Source: Crotophaga sulcirostris (taxonomy: Eukaryota > Chordata > Aves > Cuculiformes > Crotophagidae). Taken from it: DNA of 64,000 nucleotides. The translations under genes were made by a program, and so were the position numbers. Shown here in pieces: positions 25,401 through 37,400 of the stretch; positions within the stretch are counted from its first letter, which is position 1, and the number at the start of each line of letters is the position of its first letter. The stretch spans positions 178,833 to 242,832 of the forward strand of contig VYZB01000196.1 of assembly GCA_013397455.1 (NCBI GenBank), given 5' to 3'. The notes beneath the pieces were generated by a model. It was given only the letters and a program-made list of their open reading frames with translations. It had not been told where the DNA came from and ran no database searches.

Positions 25401-28400
25401 CTTCCCCACCGCTCAGTGGCTCTGCAGAGCTTTCGGATAAACCAGAGCATCGCTAAGGAGGGGTAGCCTGGACACTCCTGGAGGGGTGGATGGAGCCCAC
25501 ATCCCCTCTGAGATGCTCCTGAGGCTGTTTGCATCTGCTGGATGCTTTATAGCAGCTGGGAGCTCACGAAAGTAGAGATGGTGATTTTGGGGACACCTTA
25601 TAGCAACCTTCCAGCACCTGAAGGGGCTACAGGAAAGCTGGGGAGAGACTTTTTACAAGGGTCTGTAGTGATAGGACAAGGGAGAATGGCTTTAAATTGG
25701 AAGGGGGAAGATTTAGATTAGACATTAGGAAGAAATTCTTCATGATGAGGCACTAGAGCAGGTTTCCCAGAGAAACTGTGGCTGCCCCATCACTGAAGGT
25801 GTTCAAAGCCAGGTTGGATGGGGCTTTGAGCAACCTGATCCAGTGGGAGGTGTCCCTGCCCATGGCAGGGGGGTTGGAACTGGATGATCTTTAAGGTCCC
25901 TTCCAACCCAAACCATTCTAGGATTCTCTTCCCGCATGCACAGATGTTGCCTGCCCAGTTTCTGCATGCACAGGTGCTGTGTGCAGAGGTCCTACAGGCA
26001 AAGATGCTGTAGGTACAACTCCTGCGCACAGAGGTTGTGCACACAGAGGTGCTGCATGCACAAACACCGTGCCCACAAGTCCTTTGTGCACACAAGGTCT
26101 TGCCTGCACAGATCTTGTGTGCAAAAGTCCTCCATTCACACTGAAATAAGGAGCCCTGGCTGGGAAAGGCTCTGCTCCTGCCTGCTCCAATACCTTAAAC
26201 CTTCCTGTTCCTCTGCAACACCATTGCTTCGGGATATGGTTTAGTGGTGGCCAGGTAGGGTTGGACTTGATGATCTCAAAGGTCTTTTCCAACTAAGTGA
26301 TTCTATGATTCCATGATTCTATGATTCTATGACCCAAGCCAGGATATGGTTTAGTGGTGGTCAGGTAGGGTTGGACTTGATGATCTCAAAGGTCTTTTCC
26401 AAACAAGTGATTCTATGATTCCATGATTCTATGACCCAAGCCAGGATATGGTTTAGTGGTGGTCAGGTAGGGTTGGACTCGATGATCTCAAAGGTCTTTT
26501 CCAACCAAGTGATTCTGTGATTCCATGATTCTATGACCCAAACCAGGTCCTGCTCATGCTGGTGGCCAACAACATCCCTTTTGCTCCACCTCAAGGACGG
26601 GAGCTGCCTGGCTGAGGAAGGCACCTAATCTCACCCCATCTTATCTAAATATTTGGGAGGCAGCAGTGGAGACAGGATGCACTTGCCAGGGCGGAAGGAC
26701 CGGTCCCAGGCACAGCGCGAGGGTGAGCTCAGCATGGTGAGGCCCCAGTTGTCCTGCCAGTGGCCCTCGCCTGTCCTTTCACTTTGCACGGAGAGAAAAA
26801 TTCCTATGGAACCTGCGTAATTCCTGCTGCGTCCCTGGGAAAAGAGCTGGATGGGAAACCTGCCCCAGCCCTGTGTCGGGGCAGTGAGATGAGACCATGG
26901 CAAGGCAGCGTCCCCCAAGAAAGCTCATTCCCAGCAGGGCAGGGAGGAGAGGGTTACAGCGTAGTCAGGGCTTTGTTTTTATCATCTTTGGACGCTGGGT
27001 TGTGCTCCTACGCTTCAAATGTCCTGTGGTTGATCAGTCCCTGCCTGTGCAGCATTTTCTGTTCAGCAGAGGCACAAGAAGCCTCTCTGCTGCCTCCCTG
27101 CATCCTCCTTCCCCAAGTTTTGCTGCAGCTTTGCCTTCCCTCAGCCCGTAAAGACCCACCTCTCCTCCTACCACCTCGTGGGGGGGAAAAAAAAAAGAGA
27201 CCTTCAAAATGCCTTTTTGAGGGTGGGAAGGGAAAAAATTCTTCACTGAAAGGGTAGTTAGCCATTGGAATGTGCTGCCCAGGGAGGTGGTGGAGTCACC
27301 AACCCTGGAGGTGTTTAAGGGGAGACTGGATGAGGCACTGAGTGCCATGGTTTAGATGATGGGATGGTGTTAGTGTTGGGTTCTAGGTTGGACTCGATGA
27401 TCTCAGAGGTCTTTTCCGACCTTGTGATACTGTGATACTGTGAAATCAAACGTGAGGCTAAAATCCATCTGAGCGCCAAATCATTTATTGCTGCACGGTG
27501 AGCGGGGTCTAAACCCTTTTTGAGGCTGGACTGGAGAGATTTATCACAGTATCACAAGGTTGGAAAGGACCTTTGAGATCATCAAGTCCAACCTATAACC
27601 CAACAGTGACACTAACACCAACACCAGGGTAGGAGAGGGGCTCTAATACCCACTGCAGCTGACAGGGGTGCCCTGGCCCCAGCAGCTCCCTCCTCCCGCA
27701 GCCGGAGCCGCTTGCATTCCTTGGCCAGGGTTGACAGGCGCTGCCGAGCAGCTCGAATCCGGTTCCCACACTGGCAGGGACCTAAAACCAACATCCCTGA
27801 ATGAGGTAACGGCACTTGAGTCAACAAACCGTCACCTCCAGCTGGATGGGGTGAGGGGAACCACAACCCTGCTTGGTGCTGGCGTCTCTCCAGTTGCTAC
27901 AGGACCACCCTGCTGTCCCCAGACTGGTGGGTGTCACACAGCACATTCTCTTGGGCACGTGGGTGTGGGTCCAGGTGGTCCTGCTGTTGCTTTTGCATCC
28001 CATGGCTGGAGCAAGCTCTGGTCCTCCCCAGCATCCTATGACTTGCCTTGCTGAGCACATCTGGGTCCCAGCTGGGGACACAATGGAGGTGCCACGCTGA
28101 CCCCTGGGAGGTGGCCACAGGTTTGTGTGGCTCAGCCAGAGTGCAGGAAACATCAACCATCTCTGGCACTGTCACCTCTCACTTCACCTAACACATTTTG
28201 GAGTTGGGATGAAGAGCAGAGCAGCCACCCACCCATCAATCCATGCTAAGGCTGGAGCCCCCCCAAGCAACCAGTGAAAGCCCGATTGAAGCTACACTTG
28301 TGAGCTAAACCTTCAGAAAGTCGTATGCCACGAGGCATCAAGCTAATAAATCTTGTTAGGAAACTCATTAAGATCCTGCTGTAATCAAAGGAAGGAGAAG

Positions 28401-31400
28401 GGGCAACAGGGAGAGTGGGGCAACCTGGACCAAACTGTTCAGCACTGGTTAAAAGCACCACCTGAAGAAGAAGGATGCTAGGAACCAACCAGCTCATCAA
28501 GTACCTTCGGTCCACAAAGTGGTGCCAACTACATATTTGACTTTGTTTTTTTTAGGATTTACAGTTTGAGTTTTGTTTTTTTTTAATTTTTAAATTTACT
28601 GCAACTTGAGAAACTGAGGTGCAGCACGACACAGTGCCTGTGGCTCCTGGGTTCAGTCCCAACTGTTTTTTCTGGGGTCCCTGCATCACCGGTGCTGCCC
28701 CACGAGCTCAGCTATGCATGGGCTACATCGTCCCTTCCCCTGCCACACGTGACCTGGACTCATCCCCACCTCCAAGCCCCTCTCTTGCCCTCGATGCTTC
28801 CCTGGCTTCTCTCTGGAGCTGAGCTTTTAGCACAGTGCCACCCTGGCTCTGGCTTGTTCTTATGGACCAGGACTGGAGCTGTTTCTGGAACATTTCTCCT
28901 TATAGCACACACTTTCCTGTGTTCCCACGGGTTGCGAAATGCAAAAGAATTTTTTTTTTTTTTCACTTTGCTGTCAAGATTTGGCTAGAGACTTGTTTAC
29001 CAGGCCTACAAAGCAGGGAAACCAGATAGTGCCATTTCTCTGTTATCTGCTCGGCTTGAGAGGCATAAAATTGGTTGCAGTTTTCAGGAATATGCTGAGT
29101 GGAAAATCAGCAGCGAGTGGGCAGGAGGTGTTTTGGCAGCCGAGGAGGGCGATGCTAAGGGTGGATGCACCCTTGCAGTCTTTCTGCAGCTGTTTCGAGG
29201 TGTAACTGGCATTTTTGCACTAACAATGCTTCTGCTTGTTATTATGCCCAGAGGAATCAAGGGGAAACAAGGCGGCAGACTCGCTGGCTCACCAGCTCCA
29301 GCAGGGCATCGCCCAGCAGAGCGGGCAGAGATGAGCGATGGGTGATGCCAAGCTGTGATGTGCACCCACCCCTCAGCTGTCTGGTGGGGTACTGTGCACC
29401 AGCACTTCCCAGCCTTACCATCCCCGTTCCCAAAAAGCCTCCCAGCACAGCTCCAGCAAAGCCATGGGGAGGACAGCAGCTCTGTGCAGAGCAGAAGTGG
29501 CTGAGGGAACTGGGTTTGTTTAGCCTGGAGAAAAGGAGGCTGAGGGGAGACCTTATCACCCTATACAGGGAGAACTTATCACCCTCTACAACTCCCTGAA
29601 AGGAGGTTGTAGCAAGGTGGGTGTTGATCTCTTGTCTCAAGTAACAAGTGATGGGATGAGAGGAAATGGCCTCAAGTTGTGCCAGGGGAGATTTAGATTG
29701 GATATTAGGAAAAATTTCTTCACCGAAAAAGTGGTGAAGCATTGAACAGGTTGCCCAGGGACATCGTGGAGTCACCATCCCTGGAGGTGTTCAAAAAAAA
29801 TGTGTAGACAAGGCACAACGGGGCATGGTTTAGTAGGCACAGTGGTGTTGGGCTGATGGTTGGACTGGATGATCTTAGAGGACTTTTCCAACCTTAATGA
29901 TTCTGCAGTTCCGTGACTGCACCCAGAAGGAGGAGGGAAGCATTAAACACCAGCATGGTCCTAAGTCACCTGAGTACTTTTAGCTCTGAAATTAGATTTT
30001 TGTCAAGCTGATGAAATATTTTTATATATTGAACATAAAATTTGATGAAAAGCTTTCCCAGCGTGGACACAGCTGCAGCTTCAGACATTGAGGATGCTCT
30101 TATGAAAGGTTGTCCTGCTGTGGCACCTGGGCCACGGGCATCATGGTAGAAAGGTCTCCTTGGAGTCATCCTCAGCATTAAGGGCAGCATGGCTATGAAC
30201 ATCACCATTTCTGCTGATGTCTGGGTGAGAAGCGTTTACACCCAGCAGCAACCAAAGGAGGAAGGTGATGACCATGAGATGGCAGCAACGAGGTGCCTCC
30301 TCTCCTCCTGGAGCAAGGTGGGTGCTATCAGGAGGTCCAAGTCCTCTCCAGGGCTGCCAGGCAGGGCCACCACAAAGCCACAGGGAATTTCAAGAGAAAT
30401 GTGGTCAGGAGGAATGGTCATGCTCGTCTCAGTGTGTATCTCAAGGAGTTTTATGGACACAATGTGGCTTCACTTTTCTTCTAACCCCTGTACAGTGAAG
30501 TCAAGAACCAGTCCATTTTACAAACAGGACAGCAGAAGCTCATGACCCTGAGCAGCTATCTCTGATGCTGTGCAGCACAAGATGTGAGAAGGTCCCTGAA
30601 GTGCCAATTTCCAAAACTTACACTGCCTTGGCAGTGCTGAAATCCAGAAACCAGAGCACTGTAATGCCCCAAACCACCCGAGCCCGACCCACAGCTCAGG
30701 TAGATACAATCACTCTGTCAAGATCTCACCAGCCATGTGGTGCTCTCTCTTCCTTTTTGTCTAAAACCTAAAACTTCAGCCTATTTAAAAGTTACCAATA
30801 TATTGAATCTTCCCTATTAAAAGAAACTCATCATTTCCACAAGAATCATTTTGAAGGTGGATATCCCTCAGCAAAGCCAGCAGACAGTGACCACTCCCCA
30901 GAAGAAGGGGTCTTGGTGTATATTCTTGGCTTGGGCTTGCCCTTCCCCAGCTACTCCCTGGTCTTGTAAAGGGTCTAAAATAAATGAAATGAAGATTTTT
31001 GCTCTCACTTTAGGGTTCTATGAGAGCTGATACAGCATCAAGAAGAGCGTAGTCAGTCCCAGACTCCAGGCTGCTGAGCTTCCCAGGTGCTCTGCACTCG
31101 GATGCCACCCTACCCCAGCTGTGAGGTTGCAAGATCTCACCAAGCACACAACTCTGGAGGAACTCCATGCATTTTTGCTTGGGTTTTGGGATGAATTTCT
31201 GGTCCCTCTGCAAAGGCAAAAAGCTTTCCCGTTACCCTTTGTAGAGGAAAAATTTCACCCTCTAAAATTTCCCATTGTATTTTCTGGGACTTGGGTGGGC
31301 TCAGATGGTTCTTCTTGAAGAAGACCACAGAGGCCTCTTCTGCTCCTGTTTGTATCCCCCACTGGGTGGTACTGCTGAGTGTGGGTTTGCATTTACCATG

Positions 31401-34400
31401 TTACACCTCGAAAGTGATATTTGATGTGGTTTGAAGTGTTTTTTTCATCTAATTTTGGTGAAATTACTCTCCTCTCTGTAGGCTCACTCGCTCAGAGAAC
31501 CACAGGTTAAAAGCTGATCTCCAACAGCAACACAGCTGCTAATCCTACACAGAAGTCCAAAAGGGTGGTACTTACACAGGTTTTAGCTTCTTTCAGATAT
31601 ATGGTGGGCCAGTTATTTTGCACCTGGTCTTTACAGATGACCTGGAAAGACAGAAGAAAAGCAACTCTGAAATCACTGACATAGGTTGGAAGGAGATCTG
31701 GTCGCTGATACAACAGACTGCTCCAAACCAGGAGACATCTCAGCCAAAACTCTGGTCTATTTTATGGAAATGAGATGAGGAGCTCTCGACTAAACCCTTT
31801 ATATACAGAGTTTTCACAGATAACTGACACAGCTGTCTGTGGGATGTTTGCTAAGGCACCTCCTAAACCCAGCTTAGGACTTGCCGTTCAGAATAAGGCA
31901 GGAATGGGCTTGGGCAGTAGGAAGATCCATGCTGGTGGGTCATGATGCAGTCCTGCCCTACAAAAGACAAGCATCTAGAAGGATCCCCTTCCAAGCACTT
32001 CAGTTATCATGGCTTGTGTTTCGAGGCTCCCCTATGCTCCCAAACCATTTTCTGGTAATATTATCTATGAACAACTGACAGTGAAGTGTGGTCTTTGTCC
32101 TCTCATCATATTCAAGGCCACACCAAGGCAGCTTCTCGGACAATTCTATGATTCTGCCAGGCTGCCCAGGGAAGGTGGTTGAGTCATCACCCCTGGAGGT
32201 CTTTAAAAGAAGGGTAGATGAGTTTCTGGGGGAAATGGTTTAACAGAGGACAGGTATGGCTGGACTCGATGATCTCAAAGTTCTTTTCCAACCGAATGAT
32301 TCTGCTCTCCATAATGCTTCCCTCTCTTCCCAAATTTCACTTCTTTCTTGTTCAGCACCCAGATCCCTTCATCTCCATCCTCCATACCTCCTCATGGGAA
32401 AGCTATGAGAGAAAGAGGTTAATCTAGAACTGTTTTGCTGCCTTGTGTTTTCCTAAGGCAGATCCTTCTGACACAGACACGCACAGCAAGAAGGGCTGTA
32501 GGCTTTACACGTATGTGAGATGCCAGATAAATAGTAACACACTACGAAGATCTCACCTTCCCATAGGCATCATTACCTTGCTTTGGGATGCCAGCTAAAT
32601 ATTAACAGAAACCGCTACGAAGTGCCCACCTTCCCATTGGCATCATTACCTCATTTTGGAAAGAAGCATTAAGGTGCTGGTGGCCAGGACTGCTGCTCGC
32701 TGTCTGGTCCCCCAGGGCTGGAGCTGATGGCTGTGCAGTGGCAGGGCTCTGATCAGCAATTGTGGGTTTCGTTGACACAGATTTGGGCTCATGGCTTCTG
32801 TGGTCTGGATCCCCAAGATACAGAAAAAAAAAGACAGACAATGATACGGTAGAGAGGATGTGGCTGAAACAAGTCTGTTCATGAGCAGCTGAAAATAGGT
32901 TTTCACCTCTAGCCCTGCCTTTACGCTCCCCATGTCAAAGCTTGGAGAGTTTTTTTGTTTCGGCTCCAGGGAGACCTTATAGCAGCCTTCCAGTACCTGA
33001 AGGGGGCTACAAGAAAGGTGAAGAGGGACTTTTTACAAGGGTCTGTAGTGATAGGACGAGGAGGAATGGCTTTAAATTGGAAGACTAAGATTAGACATTA
33101 GGAAGAAATTCTTCACGTTGAGAGTGGTGAGACACTGGCAGAGGTTGCCCAGGGAACCTGCAGCTGCCCCATCCCTGGGAGTGTTCAAGGCCAGGTTGGA
33201 TGGGGCTTTGAGCAACCTGATGTGGTGGGAGGTGTCCCTCCCTATGGCAGGGAGGTTGGAACTGAATGATCTTTAAGGTCCCTTCCAACCAAAACCATTC
33301 TATGATTCTGTGATTCTTCTTTTTTTAAAAAAAAAACCAACAAACTATGATATGATATGTTTCTCCTCTCACAGGTGACCAGTGGCAGAACTAGAGGGCA
33401 CTGACTTAAACTACGTCAGGGGAGGTTTAGACTTGATGTTAGGAAGAAGTTCTTCACTGAAAGGGTGATTGGCCACTGGAATGCGCCGCCCAGGGAGGTG
33501 GTGGAGTCGCCGACTCTGGATGTGTTTAAGGGAAGACTGGATGAGGCACTGAGTGCCATGGTTTAGGTGATGGGATGGTGTTAGTGTTGGGTTATAGGTT
33601 GGACTTGATGATCTTAGAGGTCCCTTCCAACCTGGTGATACTGTGATACTGTGATACTGTGATATGAAAAAAATATTATTGCAGATTGTATTTCTTGCTG
33701 CTGAAACCCATCAGATTGTGCTGGAGAGATGAACTCAAAGGCTCTGACAGCTGTGTGTTGGTAGCAGGGTTATCACTTAGAAAAGGAGTATTGCTGGGTA
33801 AATGGGACGACCCTCATTTCACTTTATCATGGAGGTTTCTACAACAGAGGTAGAATACTTCAGTTTTGGGCCCCTCACTACAAGATGACATTGAGGGGCT
33901 GGAGCGCATCTGGAGAAGGGCAATGAAGCTGGGGAAGGGGCTGGAGTGTTATGAGGAATGGCTGAGGGAACTGGGACTGTTTAGCCTGGAGAAAAGGAGG
34001 CTGAGGAGAGACCCTATCGCCCTCTACAACTGCCTGAGAGAAGGTTGCAGTGAGGTGAGTGTTGGTCTCTGCTCCCAAGTAACAAGTGACAGGACGAGAG
34101 GAAATGACCTCAAGTTGCACCAGGGGAGGTTTAGATTGGATATTCGGAGAAATTTCTTTACTGAAGGAGTGGTAGAGCATTGGAACAGGCTTCCCAGGCA
34201 AGTGGTGGAGTTTCCATCCCTGGACTGGTTCAAAAAATGTGTAGATGTGACACTTCAGGACGTGGTTTAGTAGGCACGGTGGCGTTGGACTGGATGATCT
34301 TAGAGGTCTTTTCCAACCTCAGCGACTCTGTGGTTCTATGATTCTATCTGAGGTGACTCCCCACGATCTCCCAGTGAATGGAGCTCACTGTGCAGCCCCA

Positions 34401-37400
34401 CTGACAAGTGCAGCCATCTCCATAAGGAGAGGATGGAATGACATAACTCCTGTTGACTGCATCTCCATCAGCCATGGAAGAAGCCCAGGGGGACATGCTG
34501 AGAAGCATTGCCTGGTTCTATGAGAGACAACCTGGGGTGTCCTGTCTGCCTGCTGCTCCAGAAGGGCACATGCCCCACATTGACCAGCCCCATGCAGGTG
34601 TCTCAAATACCTGAGATCATCTCAGATGGCCTTGTTAATGTCTGTGCCATCTTCTAGTTTCTTGTGCAATGGGAGTAATGCAAGGAGCACAACAGCCTCC
34701 CGCCTCCCCAAATCCTTTTGAAGAAATGAATCTCCATCACTGGGTTCCTAATTGATCCTTAAATGGTTACAAAGAGAATTAAACCACCACATCCTGTTCA
34801 CAGTGTCTTTGCTTTTGGGACTCCTGCCTCTTCCACAGAAAAAAATGAAGGCTATTTCTCTCACAGACACATTCTGAAGGCTCCAGAAGAGAATTAATTT
34901 CAAAGCCATCTGCTTCTCTTGCATCCTCTCACCTGTTTGTTAAATGCAAATGTTTTTTTTAAACCTCTTTGTGCTCAGTGCTTGAGGTCAAATTTGAATT
35001 AACATAATTTCATATATCAGCCTTCAGTGGAGAACAGTCCTATGGAGCAGGAGGGGGAAGAAACATCCTTCATGAAGACACCCACTTCACCTCCTAGTGC
35101 CTGCTAAAATACTCAAAACATGACTTGGATGAACCCAGTGAAGACGTTCTCACATTAAGGCCTTGGCTCTTTTAGTGATGCTGAAAGCAAGTAGGAACTG
35201 GAAGGCTGAGAGAGAAGAAGATGTTTATTTCAGTGGTTTCTGTATTGTAGGCAACTGGAAACTGGGTCAAGAACAACCTCCTCGAGAGGGAGATAAAGAA
35301 GGGCCTCAGTGTCATCACAGCTTTTATTCAGATTGAGATGTGAGCTGAACCCACATCTACCCAAGTCTGGAAGGCTCCGTAGGGCCTTCACAATCCCACA
35401 GTGTGATTTCTTCCCTGTAAATGTTACCAGACAAAATGCTGAAAGAGAACCTAGGCTGTGCCTCACCAGGACATTTATGAACCAATATGGCTCATGAACG
35501 TGAGCCAACAGTGCCCTGGCAACCAAGAGGGCCAACCCTGTCCTGGGGTGCATCCAGCACAGCATCACCAGCCAGGTGAGAGAGGGGATTGTCCTGCTCT
35601 GCTCTGCACTGAGGTGGCCCCACCTCGAGTACTGGGTGCAGTTTTGGGTGCCACAGGATAAAAAAGGCGTAAAACTACTGGAGAGGAGGCCACAAAGCTG
35701 GGTGAAGGGTCTAGAGGGGAAGTTGTGTGAGGAGAGGCTGAAGGCACTTGGTCTGTTCAGCCTGGAGAAGAGGAGACTGCGAGGGGATCTCATAGCTGTT
35801 TGCTGCCTTCTCACGAGGGAAGGAGGAGAAACAGGTGCTGATCTCTCCTCTCTGGTGACCAATGACAGGACTAGAGGTAATGGCAGGAAGATGTGCCAGG
35901 GGAGGTTTAGACTGGACATTAGGAAGAGGTTCTTCACCCAGAGGGTGGTGGAGCACTGGAACAGCTCCCCAGGGAAGCAGTCACAGCACCCAGTCTGCCA
36001 GTGTTCAAGAAGCCTTTGGACAATGCCCTCAGCCACACGGTGTGAGTGTTGGGAGTGTCCTATGTAGGGATGGGAGTTGGACTCAGTGATTCTTGCGGGT
36101 CCCTTCCAACTCAGATAATTCTATAATGGCTCTGTAAAGCTCCAGAGGTCTAGAGAAAACGTATTAATGGTGTTCAGCAAGATCCTAACCACCACGTGGA
36201 CACTCATAATGCTGCTTAGACAAAAGTCAGCAGCCAACCCCCCCAGCAGCAATGATAAATATCCTGCCTAACTGCTTAGGCTCTTTAGAGGTTGTAGGCT
36301 TAGAGTTTATCCACAAAATCTCCTCAGTCATCTAAATCTTATTTTCTAAGCATGCCCAGACAGCCTTCACTAAGCTGTCAGCCATACTAGGGGTCTTCTA
36401 CAGTCAGCATTCAGGCTGCTGTCAATCTGTTTCACCAACTCTACAGTGTCAGTTGCCATCTCTGAAATCATCACTGCTGGCTCCCTTTTGCAGTTGCTGA
36501 AGATTGAGACATCGCAGTTGATGGTGCTTCAGGCATATTTTGGTCCATTGAAAGCCCATGTCTGTGCTTTGCCAATTGAGTCATGCCTTGAATTTCACAA
36601 ACTGCATTGACTCGATCTCCACCGACGCCAACAGGGACCTAAACACCCAGTTGTCATGCAGACAACTGGACTGGGAAGTCCTAAAATGAGACAAGGTGAT
36701 GACATCCTGCAATGAGAGGAGGTGTTTTAGGGTAGCCAAAGGAAAAGACCACAAAAGAACCTCCCAACCCCAGAAATCAAGATTCTCATCTTCTGGTACC
36801 TGCTCCAGGAGTTGGCGTGGTGGTTGCCTTTGAGACCTTGTCGATGCTGCCGGGTGGTAAAGTCAGAGGTGCTTTACTAGTGGTGGCGGAGACGGATCCA
36901 TCAGAAGGGGTAACAGAAGTGTGGATGCTTCCAGGTCTGGTGGAAGAGGCCAGTCCCTGGCCTGGAGAACTAGGAGAAGAGTGAGGCTGCTTGGCGACAG
37001 ATGTGGGAGAAGAGACACTGGAGTCCTTCAGCCCAGTGGGAAGGCTGGTTGTTGGGACTCCAGCACTCACAGTGGTGCTGGTCAACTGGTTTGAAGGCTG
37101 GCTTCCCTGAGCTTCCACACCAGGAGAGGACACAACAGCAGGCCCTAGACCTCCTGGGGTGACTGGAGAGCTGCTCGCATGAGTGGTGACAGGATTTGCT
37201 GTGGCCACGGAGCTTCCCAAGATGGCTGGAGAGATGGGCTGCTGGGCTGCACCGGAGGTGGCAGCAGGGGAGGCAGTTGAGGCTCCAGAACTTCTTGAAG
37301 AGCTGACCTGCTGAGAGTGTGATGACAACGTTGTGGGGGCAGGTGGTGGGTTTGCTGGGTTGGTTGTGGGACTGGTCCTTTGGACTGCGGCAGGTGATGT

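Larger units (their letters stand above)
24943..31575 (-). other. PODXL: PODXL intron 4
   Basis: 6.6 kb with GTAAGT donor. It contains a G-quadruplex-like tract (25230-25256), five CR1 loci, a 15-nt-period minisatellite (25936-26145), a triplicated CR1 3' end (26232-26545), and a 132-nt open segment with splice-like borders at 27650-27781. The remaining unique stretches (26546-27230, 27790-29490 and 29920-31575) show no gene I recognise. Confidence 0.85.
32805..36799 (-). other. PODXL: PODXL intron 2
   Basis: 4.0 kb, GTACCA donor. Four CR1 copies fill about half of it, all antisense to PODXL. Unique stretches at 34350-35480 and 36130-36795 show no gene. Confidence 0.87.

Noticed and set aside
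25936..26244. Cys-rich small protein on either strand
   Set aside because: The open frames follow from a 15-nt tandem repeat, and no start context, splice site or homology supports a gene.
26232..26545. CRISPR-like array of spaced repeats
   Set aside because: Units are contiguous CR1 3' ends in an animal genome with no spacers.
29552..29596. Short internal duplication in the CR1 at 29490-29915
   Set aside because: A simple slippage-type event of about 20 nt inside a dead element; not worth a separate finding.
35230..36036. 268-codon open frame on the - strand, the longest in the window
   Set aside because: It runs antisense across a CR1 copy (35490-36125) and recurs in part at other CR1s; it is not a gene.
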